Part shown: piece by piece, positions 21,347 through 32,446 of the stretch
Layout of the letters: the number at the start of each line of letters is the position of its first letter
Position numbering within the stretch: the first letter of the stretch is position 1
Notes under the pieces: generated by a model
What the model saw: only the letters and a program-made list of their open reading frames with translations
What the model was told of the DNA's origin: nothing
Database searches by the model: none
Program-made: the position numbers and the translations under genes
NCBI GenBank assembly: GCA_964058805.1
Contig: CAXKVV010002008.1
Span: 1-39,234 of the forward strand
From: Schoenoplectus triqueter
Lineage: Eukaryota; Streptophyta; Magnoliopsida; Poales; Cyperaceae
Direction of reading: 5' to 3'
DNA length: 39,234 bases

Positions 21347-21621
21347 TAGGGATGTCAAAATTTGTCCGATCTGTTCCAAAATGAACTGATAATATTTTTT
21401 TGTATTTTAATATTAATTAAAAATTATATATATACTAATTAAAATTAATTATATATTAATTAATATAAATTGATTAAAAATATAAAAAAAGTTAATATAC
21501 TCTTAATTATTTTGATCAGATTGAGTTAAGACGGAATGACTCGTGATCCATTCGGATTGAGTCAGATCAAGAAAATAATAAAATAATAATAATCCGACCT
21601 GACTCTATATTGACACCCATA
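21347..21621. mobile_element. hAT-like MITE
   Basis: 275 bp with ends TAGGGATGTCAA and, reversed, TATGGGTGTCAA. Sub-terminal GATC/GACTC units lie at both ends and the centre is very AT-rich. Flanks ATTAACAA and ATTTAACA are similar but not identical. Confidence 0.6.
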
Positions 21622-21731
21622 ATTTAACATCATTCTCCGTCCAAATAAATAATTTGCACAAATGAGACCAACAATTAGATATATTAATTAAGTTGTTTTT
21701 TTAGGTATAGACGAATTATGATTTATATAGC

Positions 21732-22148
21732 GCAATGTCAATTGAATATTCTTCCAAGTGTCATCGCTCAATTTTATGAGGATGATTTTTTTATGTTTTC
21801 ATGAAATCAACGAAATTAGAATAATTCATCCGCACTGTAGTTTATGTGACAAATTTCGCCACGCCCTGGAGATTTTTTTTTTCTGAAGATCACAACACAT
21901 AAACCTAGAACACAACCTAAGGCAATGTCAGTTGAATATTCTGCCAAGTGTCATCGCTCTATTTTATAATGATGGTTTTTTTTTCTAATGTTTGCATGAA
22001 ATTCAACGAAATTAGGATAATTCATCCGCACTATAGTCTATAGTTTATGTGACAATTTTTCCCTCGCCTTGGAGAATTATTTCTATTTTTTTTTCCTGAA
22101 GAGCACAGCACAATAAGCTTAGAAGTTAGAACTGAGAACACAACTCAA
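21732..22148. repeat. Tandem duplication, unit about 190 bp
   Basis: GCAATGTCAATTGAATATTC at 21732 recurs as GCAATGTCAGTTGAATATTC at 21922. The match continues through CCAAGTGTCATCGCT, AACGAAATTAG and AATTCATCCGCACT to the end of the second unit, with small indels. No coding function seen. Confidence 0.9.
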
Positions 22149-22955
22149 AAAGCTTCGTTCCTGCCTTCCAAGCATCCTCTTAAATAAACAGTGAACAGCG
22201 GAGAGAGAAAAAAAATTGCCACATCTTATTTGACCATTGAGATTTTGTAGTAAAAGCAATACGCGTGGACTTTGATACAATGGTGTTATGGCGCGATGCT
22301 CGGAGAAATTTGTGCGCTCCTCACGGTGTGCATCAGCGCTTCTCCCACGTTTAATGTACTTAAAACGAAATTCAACTTCAAATCAAGTTACATTGAGAGC
22401 GAACTAATGATGTATTAGAAAATGGTATGCAACAGTGCATTGCTGGGGCAGTTTTATATGTTCTTCAATGCTGCTAGTCGGCTAGTGCCTAGTGGGATTA
22501 AAAATAAAGAAATGAATGACTAAAAAATAAATAAAAAATGTTAATGGAAGCCAAATTTTCTATGTAAATTATTTCAAAACTTGATTTCCTTGATTCTTTT
22601 TTTTCCTTCATTTTGGAAAATTGTGGGAAATTTTTATGAACAAGTTTGGAATTGAAATGAATGACATCCATACGTATTCATGTTTCTGACTGTATAATTA
22701 ACCGTATTCTAGTATATACTATAAAGAATTATTATATATGATAGAAAAGATATGAATCCATATAACATAACTTAAAGAAAAGGCTTATAAATCATGATCT
22801 TGTGTACATACCTCTTTATCCGTATTAATTTTAAAAAAATAGTACGGATAAATGATTATCTGTATTATCTTTTTTATTATAAAGACTGTTGTGCCTTGAC
22901 ATGTCTCCGACTCTCCTATAAAAATGAAACCATCGTTATCTTTGCTAGACATATT

Positions 22956-23395
22956 GGGTGTGTATGATACACAAAGGATTAGTGTAAAAATAATATTTTG
23001 AATTAATAATTGAGAATAGTTTTAAGTTAGTAAGTAATATTTTGAAAAATATAAAAAGAATACTAACCTTTATTATTTAATTAGTACAAATGTTACTTGA
23101 ATGATAATTTAAAATAGTGATAGAAAAAATTAATAAAATAACAAACTATTTCTTTTTCAATAATCTTGGGAGAATAAATTAAAAAAAAGGACACTTGATG
23201 TTTTTTTTCTATTAACATCAGCATTCACTACCTCAAAGGCTCACAATTCTACTAAATCAACCATCTTATGATTTAACAGAACAGAATCATTCTCAAACTA
23301 TTTTAAATACTGATTAACCGTTGGATCACACTTCCATAAAAGTTCGTTGCGTTATTCTAAGGTTAGCACTATTCTGTGCTGATCGAAACACACCC
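22956..23395. mobile_element. MITE with GGGTGTGT ends
   Basis: 440 bp. The left end GGGTGTGTATGATAC and reversed right end GGGTGTGTTTCGATC are similar, and ATT directly flanks both sides (22953-22955 and 23396-23398). Ends resemble Tourist-type MITEs, but ATT is not the usual TWA target, so the superfamily is tentative. Confidence 0.6.
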
Positions 23396-23444
23396 ATTGT
23401 TCTTTGAGCAAACCTACTATGAGCTTAATTATCTTAAAAATATA

Positions 23445-23795
23445 TCTATATTATTATATAAAACAGTTAAGAATTGGACGGTTTCATTTTTGTCATTTTC
23501 TTCAATTTTTTTATATTCCAAAATACCCCACATCTAATGATTTATATTAATTTTGACTAATCAGACAAACACATTAGCGTCTATTATTTTATATTCCTCT
23601 CCATTTCTTTGCCATATAGAAGGAAGAGAATTACAAATTTAGAGAAATCATACGAGATTATATCTGATATAGCATATGTAATTGATCTTGTATTTATTGA
23701 TATTTTTCATATTAGAATGACGTACATATTATCATGTGATATTTTTTTTATATCTAAATAAAAAAATTCGTTGCAATGTGCGGGTACACAGCTAG
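23445..23795 (+). mobile_element. Non-autonomous Helitron
   Basis: Starts TCTATATTATTATATAAA directly after an A, and ends GTGCGGGTACACAGCTAG directly before a T. The 5' TC, 3' CTAG, the small GTG/CAC hairpin just before the end and the A|T insertion site are the Helitron signature. No coding sequence, 351 bp. Confidence 0.75.
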
Positions 23796-24989
23796 TATTA
23801 TAAAAGTCATCTTAAAAAGTCTAAAGATGAATTTTTTTCCTACTAAATTTATATATTTTTAAGTTAAATTGATGAAATATATTTTTGAGTTAAATTCATC
23901 AAAGAAATTGATAAGCTTAACTATACTAGTATTACTCTCTCTTTTTTAACGGATATACATATAGCAAAATAAAGTAAAGATCATTTGTCCAGTCATCTGA
24001 CTGAGACTTTAGATTCTCTGTAGTCTAATATATGAGTATTACGATGTTACGAGCTATTTATAGGCAATCCGAAGTACTAATCACTCTCCTTAAATAAAAA
24101 CGAACAATTTCTGTACTAATAGTAATAATTATGTCATTCGAATTTGAAGGTTTGAAAAAATATCATTTAGTAGTATATCAAAATATTGATATTTTTAAAA
24201 GATATTAAACAAATTAGATTTTATTAATACCATTAGAGGTGAGTGAGTTATCCATACAATTTTATAAAATCTAAAAAAAACATATCGAAAATACCAAGAA
24301 AGAATAATCTTGAAATAACAAACATATTATTTAAAAGATAAATTATTCTTGCAAATCAAGTTAGCACCCTTATTTGAATTGATTGTTAGTTGTAAATACT
24401 TTTCAAAAGTAGATGTTTTAGAATTTAAATTATAGGCTATGTATTTTAAAAAAATATTTAGGACTGAATGTAAATAAATAATGCAGATAAAAGATGTACT
24501 CCTCTTTTTTTTTTAAATATTGGAGCTGTGGGTTCAAACTCACAACGAAAGCTATGCTAGAAAACCCAAAGTTAGATAAAAATTATGCAACCAACAATAT
24601 TTTTAAATCTATGTCGAATAAAATTTTGCAATTTCACTTTTGCACAAAAGATGAAACGCAATTTAAATGTCAATAAAGGAAATAATATTTTATCTATATT
24701 GTTATATAAATCATTTAAAATATGACTTCTGCAATCTTTTTAAATCTATGTCGAATAAAATTTCTCGTCCACTGATTTCATTAAAACAAAAAAAATTACA
24801 ATTACAATAAACAAAATATAATATCATCAGACGCTTACATGGCTAATCTTAAACATAATCCCAACTAACTGCCATAAAAAAATATAACATACTTTCATGA
24901 TAGTTAATACGGCCGTTGAATTTATTTAAACAGTTCAAATTTTGATGATAAATTACCCTTTTTTTTTAATTTGTGAGTTCAGACATAAA

Positions 24990-25022
24990 TAAGGTTGTCA
25001 ATGGGTAGGATAAGGTACGGGT
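24990..25022. mobile_element. Detached right end of hAT-2
   Basis: Reads (minus strand) ACCCGTACCTTATCCTACCC then ATTGACAACCTTA. It continues the sequence that breaks off at 18848, as shown by comparison with the related repeat at 31845-31880 (CATACTCTTCCTATCCTA). Confidence 0.72.
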
Positions 25023-25667
25023 TAGGGCTGCAAACGAATCGAGTCGAGCCGAGCTGGGCTTAACTCAAGCTCGGCTCATGAAAATTCGAGTCGAGTCGAG
25101 CCGAGCTCGTGAAACGGTTCGAGCTGAAAAACCTAGCTCAAACTCAGCTCGTTACTATTCGAGCTAGCTCGCGAGCTGGCTCACGAGCCAATGCATGTGC
25201 GTTGACTCAATTTGATATTTAGATTTAATACATCTACAAACTATAAAGTTGGTATATCTAAAAGATTGGTATGAGAATTGGTACAAAATTGGTATATCAA
25301 CAAACTAGTTTTTCAATGACATCTTCGCTGCATTAATTTGAATGGATGAACCAACAAAAAACTATCGAGTCAGATATACGAATCTAATTACGAGCGAGCA
25401 AGAGACGTCTTTAAGCCGCTGACATGGTGAGATAGTGAGAGATGATGAGAGATGAGTTATCGGATTAGAGTTCGGCAAAAAAAATTATAAAAACTTTTTT
25501 TTATTCGAGCTGAGTCAAGCCACGAGCCGAGCCGGCCCCAACTCAAACTCGGCTCATTTAACTACCGAGCCAGATTAGCTCGAGCCAAATTAGCTCGAGC
25601 CAGATTAGCTCGAGTCCGATCCGAGCCCGAGCTGAGCTACGAACCCGACCTTTTTTGTGCAGCCCTA
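25023..25667 (-). mobile_element. hAT-1 copy, right (inverted)
   Basis: 645-bp inverted copy of 18857-19460 with the same ends (TAGGGCTGCA, TGCAGCCCTA). Flanks are GTACGGGT (25015-25022) and TTTCCATG (25668-25675). The extra length comes partly from three tandem 15-bp units around 25572-25616 (ATTAGCTCGAGCC.A), single in the left copy. Confidence 0.9.
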
Positions 25668-26168
25668 TTTCCATGTAACTGGAGAGGAGGATATGCACTA
25701 AATTGGCCCTTGACCAATTTTTAATCGGAATTTCTCTCGCTCCATAAATTAAACAAAACCAATTAAGATTAAGAAAATGTGAAAACATAAAGCGAGTCTG
25801 ACAACTATTATTAAAAGAATTAAGACGGAGAGAGGGAGCGTAGACTAAAGACTACTGGACTTAATTAATTAAGAGCAACTAATGAGAAAGTAATAAATCT
25901 CATCTCTTCTTTTTTTCGCCTTGCAACTGCATCTTAACTTAATCAAGCGACCGAAGAGGAGAGGAGAGGAGAGGAGAGGAGAGCTTTCTTTTCATAAACT
26001 GAAGCAAGCGAAAGGCATCCCATCTAACTTCCCAGTTGGGCAAACAAGCAAACAAAAAGGAAAGAAAAGGCGAAGGGACTGAAGAGAGGCAGAGCAGAGC
26101 GCTAACTAGACACGTACCACCAGTACAAAGAAGTGGGGGAGAAAGAAAGAGAGGGATAATTGATCAAA
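25668..26168. promoter_or_regulatory. Promoter and 5' UTR region of the coiled-coil membrane protein gene
   Basis: Between the hAT-1 copy and the start codon at 26169. It includes a purine run of AGGAG units at about 25957-25981 and a purine-rich leader. No TATA box could be fixed with confidence. The open frame 26036-26227 overlaps exon 1 in another frame and is not supported. Confidence 0.45.
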
Positions 26169-26425
26169 ATGACAGATGGAAAAGGGGAAGGGAAGGGGAG
26201 ATCAAGAGGAGGCGGCCTGATGAGTAGTGTAGGGAGCAGCAACAATGGCAAGAGGAGACCGTACGCGCTGCTGTTGATCCTGGCGCTCGGCGCCGCTGTG
26301 CTCAGCGTCGTCATTCTTCAAAAGATGCGCGAGCGCCGCGTCTTCGGCATCCTCCTCCAAGAGCGCGACAGCCAGTTGCTCTCTCTCCAGCTCCTTCTCG
26401 AGGTAATTCATCCCCTTTCCATCAC

Positions 26426-26465
<40 letters not shown>

Positions 26466-28029
26466 CCTCTTTGAGTTTCTCCAATCGAATCAATGTAAAA
26501 CTGTGTTCTTTCTCCCCTTTAGAAACAATTTCGTTGTTTCTAAGAGGAGTGTAGCGTAGAATCAGAGATTGATAATGTGGACAATCGATTTGTCATCTGT
26601 TTTATGGGATGGGGTTTTAGCTTTATAATACTAAATAGCACACAGACTCAGATTGTCAAGTTCAGGGTGTTAGCAACTGATTGCTTTGTTATTTGTTTCC
26701 TTCCATTTTTTGAATGATAATTGGTTGGTGATTTTGAATACTTATGTAGTATTATTTCATTATATGGGCCCCGTGTTATTATTCTCTTTGTAAGTGCGAA
26801 CTCCGATCCAAAAACTGTTTATGATTTAGTATTGTTGAGGTGCTGATCCGTTTCTCTTTAAAGATAGTTTTTTTTTTTTGTGTTATGCCTGTTTCTTGTT
26901 GATGTTTTTCCTTGTAAGATCTTATCAGTTGTTTATTTTACAATTTCTTTGTAGAATATAATGAGCTTTCCAATTTAGATGACAGTGTGAACAATTTATT
27001 GAATTTGTCCTGTAATACTGACTGAGTTCTTCTGGTTAGGACCCAAGAACAGTTTTCCTGCAACATTAATGAACTATTTTTAGTACACTTCCTAGGTTAG
27101 TCACTCAGTATTGCAGAAATTTTTCATGTTGCCTATTGGCATTACCTGTAACAGAAAAATATTGTGGAGAAAACTAATGTGGCTCAAAGGAACTTGAAAT
27201 AATGTATCGATTTTCTTGTTTCGTTGTAGTTTTTCAATTCAATATGAAACAAAATTAATGCACTTGTTAGCAATTTGAACAAGTAGAATTATAGAACCTA
27301 GCTAGTATACTGATTCTTTTTTTTCCTTCTATGATTGAATAGAAAGAGAAAGCTGCTAACAAGGACATAAGAAAGAAACTTGATGAACTAAAAGAAAAAT
27401 CAAGCTCATTGAGGACACAACGCATGGAGCTCAACAATAAGCTTGTTGAAGCTGAGGCGGCCACCAATTACCTCAAGGTGATGCAACAAGAACTTGAATC
27501 AGCACTTGTGGACAAAGAGAACCACATCAAACAACTCCAAGATAAAACCTCAGATGGCTTCAGCAACCGAATAGCCGAACTGACACAATTCATCCAACAA
27601 AAGGATAGTGAAATCGAAGATCTCAAAAGACGCCTCTCAGACCGCAACACACCTCAGAAAACTGAAGAGCAACCAAAGGTAACTGAGAACAGTACAATTG
27701 CTGAGACCAAAACCAATGAAAATGACCAGGCATCATCAGCTGATTCCAAAGAAGAAAAGCGGGTTACGGTCACAACCAATTTGGAGGAGACAAATCAAAA
27801 TTCAGACAAGCAAAAAGAAGGTCGGCAAAATTTGGAGGTTAAAGTGGATGGTGAAGGTACAGAGAAATCCAATGGGGAAGGGCAGGTGATACAAGGCAAC
27901 TCACTGAATGAAAATGTAAATGTAGATACAGTTACAAGCGGTGGTGAGGGAGCCAAAAATGAAGGCCAACAAGCAGCAGGAGGTTCAGGTGCCCGGAAAT
28001 TGAAAATGTTCGCCACCAACGGTATTTAA
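26169..28029 (+). CDS. Single-pass membrane protein with coiled coil, unknown function, two exons
   Basis: Exons 26169-26402 and 27343-28029, GT-AG, phase 0, giving 306 residues. The start is the ATG at 26169. Residues 1-30 are basic and Gly/Ser-rich (KGRSRGGG, NNGKRRPY). Residues 32-50 are hydrophobic (YALLLILALGAAVLSVVIL), a likely transmembrane anchor, followed by QKMRERRVFG. From about residue 60 to 170 charged heptad-like sequence (LLQERDSQLLSLQLLLE; ELKEKSSSLRTQRMELNNKL; IAELTQFIQQKDSEIEDLKR) predicts a long coiled coil. The last 130 residues are acidic, Asn/Gln/Glu-rich and low complexity, ending in the basic GGSGARKLKMFATNGI. This architecture suggests a membrane-anchored tether or cytoskeletal linker, but that is inference; I know no assigned function. 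Intron 1 (940 bp) carries a (CT)n tract. Confidence 0.85.
26430..26461. repeat. (CT)n microsatellite in intron 1
   Basis: Pure CT run shortly after the splice donor at 26403. Confidence 0.9.
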
Positions 28030-28947
28030 AAAGTTGTAGAAAATGACCTAAACTATTGAAAAACAAGAACATGAAACAGAACAAAAAGGATGGACCACAT
28101 GGGATATTACCTCTGTGATAGTGTTGAGGAAGGCGAATAGAGGGATTTTGTTTGATTTGAAAATTTAATGTTCATTAGAATTGTTTTCTCATTTTATGAA
28201 TAACTTTACACGGGACAGCAACGACTTTGTCTTCGGCTTTAATGTCATCTAGATTAGCATAACCTATTTCTTTCATGTCGTTTGTCTGAATGATATGTTT
28301 GTTTTTACGTTGTTATTTAGTGATTGTTTCTGCAATTGATTTTGTATGTGTACAAATTATACTATAATGTTGTGGCAATTGGCTTATATAGATCTTACAC
28401 TTTTTGTTGAGAAAGCCGCATAATTATCTAGGATCGGGGGTATGTTCTCGGCATTTATGATTACTTAAGCTGGACACATATACATATTGTGTTGCTCGCG
28501 TTTAACAAATACTTATCTGACTGGATTATTATATTGGTTATCCAAAGTTAATAGTTACAATTTTATCACCTTTGACTTTTTTTTTTCCTTTTTCGAACCA
28601 ACCTTTGAAGTTTATTCATAAATAATTAAATATCATTATTATTTAGGTTGTAGCAAATGCGTACTGCTTGTACCGCGAACCAGACAATAATATGTAATCC
28701 ATTTTGCTGTCACGGCGGATTCAAGTGGAGCAAGGGGGTCAATTTTTTTATATAAATATTTTCATAATTATATATATATATTAGAAAAAAAATTTAAAAT
28801 TTTGATATCTCATAAAAAATTTAATTTTTAACACCTTATGTTAAAGACGGAATCGATATGGATGTCCGTCAACGTCTGAATATCTCTTGAATTTTTAAAA
28901 AATAAAGAATTTTATTCTAATATAATAAAAATATTTTTTCATTCGGA
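28030..28947. other. 3' flank of the coiled-coil gene
   Basis: Probable 3' UTR to roughly 28300, then AT-rich spacer. The part at 28720-28930 (GTGGAGCAAGGGGGTCAATT and following) looks like degenerate transposon sequence. No gene seen. Confidence 0.5.
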
Positions 28948-31108
28948 TAGTGTTATAAAAATGGAACGGGTTGGGTCGGGATGAGACGGGTTATGGTGGG
29001 TCGGCGGATTTTGACGGGACGGGTCAATGGATTTTGACGGGACAGATTAAGACCGGTCTATTTTGAGATGTTTGGCCGTGACCCGTCCTAGACCCGTTGG
29101 TTTAGACGGGTCGGGACAGGTCGGCAGGTCAATTTTTTTCTTCTAAAATTCAAAAATAACCCAATAAAATTCTAATAAATTCTCAAAAATTCCAAAAATT
29201 TCAAAAATAATTATTAAAAAATATTAAAAATATATAACTACTTATATTCTTTACCAAAAAAAATAATTTAATATTTTTATCATTTTTTTAAATTCAAAAG
29301 TAATAAAAAAATCTAAAAAATTATAAAAATCCTAAAATAATTATTTAAAAATTAAATAAAATCTTAAATGATATGACTTAAAATAAATTGAAATAAAATT
29401 TTAAATGATATAACTTAAGTAAAAATTTAAATAAAATCTTAAAGAATTCGAATAAAATGATATAACTTTAAAAAAATGAGATTTTTTTAAAATAGTATAA
29501 AAATTAAAATAAATGAGTTATAAATAAAGTTATCATCCTCCTTCAGAACACCGTCGAGACCTAAAATTTATTCGTAATAGCGGCATCAATGTGCATCATA
29601 AGTTGGAGAAGCTATCTTCATTTTCTTGTCAATTCCGGATTCGACCGGGGATTCCGAGACGCTTGAATCGGGTGTTGGTATGGAACATCCCGCACCCGTT
29701 GGATGTAGCAGTGGAAGTCCAACACTAGTTGTTGTATCGATATTATATTGGAAACTTGAGGGATATTGGAAACTTGACGGATATAAGGTCGAACCTTGTC
29801 CAGCACTAAAGGAAGTGATTTGCGGGTTGTAATTAAGATCAACATACAGTTGTGATGGATAATATTGTTTGTGATGGAATTTGTTGATAATAAGGATGCA
29901 GAGGGATTAGAATTTTGTTGATAGTATGGGTTCAAAGGGTTAGAACATGGCATTTCATGACCAAAAATTTCAACGCTCAACCGATAAGTCATTTCTTCGG
30001 CATGAAAGGGATCGGAAAATACCATTTGATATTGCTAAAAAATATTAAAAATAAATTTAATGAACGTGACAAATATAAAAAAGAATTAATTATTACAAAT
30101 TAAAAATATAACTAATGAAATAAAGAATGTAACAAAAAATAAAGAATATAACAAAAAAACTAATTAAAAGAAACCGATGATAAAAAAATAAAAATGTAAA
30201 TATTTATTTAAAAAACCAATTATTAAAGAATGATCTATAAAAAGAACAAATTATTATAATTAAAAATACAACTAATTTATAGAATGTAAAAAAAATTACA
30301 AGGAACTAACTACAAAAAATAAAGAATCTAATAAAAACTAATTAAAAAATGAAAGGTAAAAAAAGAATGTAAATATATATTTAAAAAAATAATTACTAAA
30401 AAAATATAAATTAATTATACAATACTAATTATAAAATATTATATACACACTAATAACTAACGTTTTTTTGTTGGAATCGAAATATTGCCGAAAGCCCGAA
30501 ACTTTAAAACGAATTAACGGGAGATAATATAACGAATGCTAAATTGACAATAATAACTAAATAACACTAATATAAATATTTTTGATTTTTTTCCTGGATA
30601 ATGTAACAAAATTACTATAATAATATAATTAGAGAATTGCTAATATCTAACGATTAACGAGAAAGAGTTTGGTTTGGAGAATTGAGAAGAGAGATAGAAT
30701 GAAATTATTTGTGTGAGGATATGAGATGAAATGGGGTGATATTTATAGGAAAAAGATTGAATTATGATTTTTTTTTAATTCCAGCCGGTAATGGGTTGGA
30801 TTTAACGAGTATAGGGTCAGGTTTCATGGGTAAATGGTGGCGGGTAGGCCGGATAAAAGTGGGTCGGGTCAGACGTGTCAGGACGGGTCGGACACGAGTT
30901 ATCACGGGTTGGACGGATCGGGTTGGGTCCAAAACGGATCAGGTCTGACACATGTTTTTTTAAATTTTTTTTGTCCACGCCCATATTAGACCCGCCGGTT
31001 CTAACGGGTCACGAATCAGATAGATTTGACCACAGATCGGGACGAGTGGGTCGCAGTCACAGATTACGCGGATCAAGTCTGATCCGAATAGATTATTTTA
31101 ACACACTA
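28948..31108. mobile_element. 2.2-kb hAT-like element, non-autonomous remnant
   Basis: Ends TAGTGTTATAAAA and, reversed, TAGTGTGTTAAAA, flanked by CATTCGGA (28940-28947) and CATTCGAA (31109-31116), 7 of 8 bases equal. ACGGGTCGGG-type units crowd both sub-terminal regions (28960-29125 and 30780-31080), a common hAT layout. The interior is very AT-rich. A minus-strand open frame at 29618-30025 (135 codons; LSVEIFGHEMPCSNPLNPYY, tandem QVSNI) may be a leftover first exon of a transposase, but no transposase domain is present. Confidence 0.72.
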
Positions 31109-31316
31109 CATTCGAATACTCTCTTTTCTTGATTCCCTTACTCCATCGATCATTTCTGTAAAGCCTCTATCGTGCGCTAAAGTCTGCCCTGTTTGCTGTT
31201 AGCTTTTTCTTTCATGTTTTCCTATGGTCTCCTCTTTTTGAGAAGGTACTTTCCCTGCGTTTTGGTATGTTAATGTCTTGGCTCTTTCTGCTAGCTGGAT
31301 TGCTGGACTGCTGTTT

Positions 31317-31875
31317 AGGGCTGTTAATGACATTTTGTTGGTCGTTTATTTGATCTGTATAGTATTCGATAAGATATATATGAGTAAGATTTTATTTTCG
31401 TTTGGTCATCAGATATGAATATGAGTAAGAAAAAAAATTTCGTTAACTTATCGGATATAAATATGAATAAGGGGTTTTCATTGCCCATTATCCATTTGGT
31501 AAATTATACAATATATATATATATAGTTAAATATATATAAGTATAATTATTTTATATTTTAATAAATATATAGTTAAATTATATAAATATATATAATAAT
31601 CAGTATTTTTTTATGAAAATTGATATGAAAAATTATATATTTTTTATTATATCTAAAATATTAATTATTATTACACTTTATTAATATATTTATTTAATAT
31701 TATTTATTTATCTAAATCATATAATTTTTTTTATTGTTTATTTCGTTATCCGAAATTTTTAATTGATAAAAATAAAATATATATAAAGAAAAATTTAATA
31801 AATATAAAAAAAATATAAATAATTTATTTTAATAAATATAAATATAAAAATATCTTCATCCATACTCTTCCTATC
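31317..31875. mobile_element. Second copy of the hAT-2 repeat, partial
   Basis: Starts TAGGGCTGTTAATGACA and follows the sequence of 17933-18848 (TCGTTAACTTATCGGATAT, ATATATAGTTAAA, ATCTAAAATATTAATTATTA), but without the Mutator-like insertion. The right end near 31875 is less clear. ACTGCTGT and ACTGCTGC on the two sides may be an imperfect target duplication. Confidence 0.6.
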
Positions 31876-32446
31876 CTACTGCTGCCGTGCCGGACAAAAA
31901 ATCAAAAACCACTAGCTTGGGGATTGGGACCTGTTTGGGTTGGGTTGCTAAAATTCTTTGGGAGCTGCCACAATTATGCGCTTTCTGGTACTACGACCCA
32001 ATTTTCTCTACCTATTGGGCCTATCCGATACAGTTTGTGAGAAACGAAGAGCCTGGCCTCGGTACTTCCCATTTTTGTAGGAAGGGAACAGATTTGCATG
32101 TTGCGTCGGCATCAACCAATACTGAGATTGTGAGTTGATGACACGCTGACGCGGTTGTGTTGTCAAGAAAAAGAGGAACTCCATTCTGCATCTACTTGGA
32201 AAGGGGAAGAGAGAGAGAAAGAGAGGAGAAGAGAGGGAAAGGAGATCCATCGAGTTTTGATTAACGGGATTTGTTTTGGGTGTTTCAGATCCTCTCGACC
32301 CGCTTTCGTGCTTCTCGTTTCTCCTCCATTCAGTCGTGATTGAAGGGAATTCCATCTCTTCCATTGCGACTCCATCACTGATTGCTTGGGTCGAGGAGAT
32401 CTGGAAGAAGGGAAGCAAATTACAAGAAAAATAATAAAAGGAAAGG
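31876..32446. promoter_or_regulatory. Promoter and 5' UTR region of the ARF-GAP gene
   Basis: No gene of its own. A TGGGCC (Site II-type) motif lies at 32016-32021, about 430 bp before the start codon, and a purine-rich leader (GAGAGAGAAAGAGAGGAG) at about 32208. The minus-strand open frames over 32008-32487 are shadows. Confidence 0.45.

Larger units (their letters stand above)
19461..25022. other. Inverted segment between two hAT-1 copies, gene-free
   Basis: 5,562 bp bounded by inverted hAT-1 copies whose 8-bp target duplications are exchanged. It holds only small transposons (19511-19856, 21347-21621, 22956-23395, 23445-23795), a 190-bp tandem duplication (21732-22148) and AT-rich sequence. 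The open frames at 19951-20148 and 24494-24676 have no recognisable content. Confidence 0.8.

Noticed and set aside
18857..25667. The two inverted hAT-1 copies considered as the terminal repeats of one large transposon
   Set aside because: Outer flanks ACCCGTAC and TTTCCATG are not a target duplication of each other, whereas cross-wise flanks match exactly, which fits two insertions plus inversion.
25558..25788. Frame with LELIW repeats
   Set aside because: Translation of the 15-bp expansion in the right hAT-1 copy; no start context or homology.
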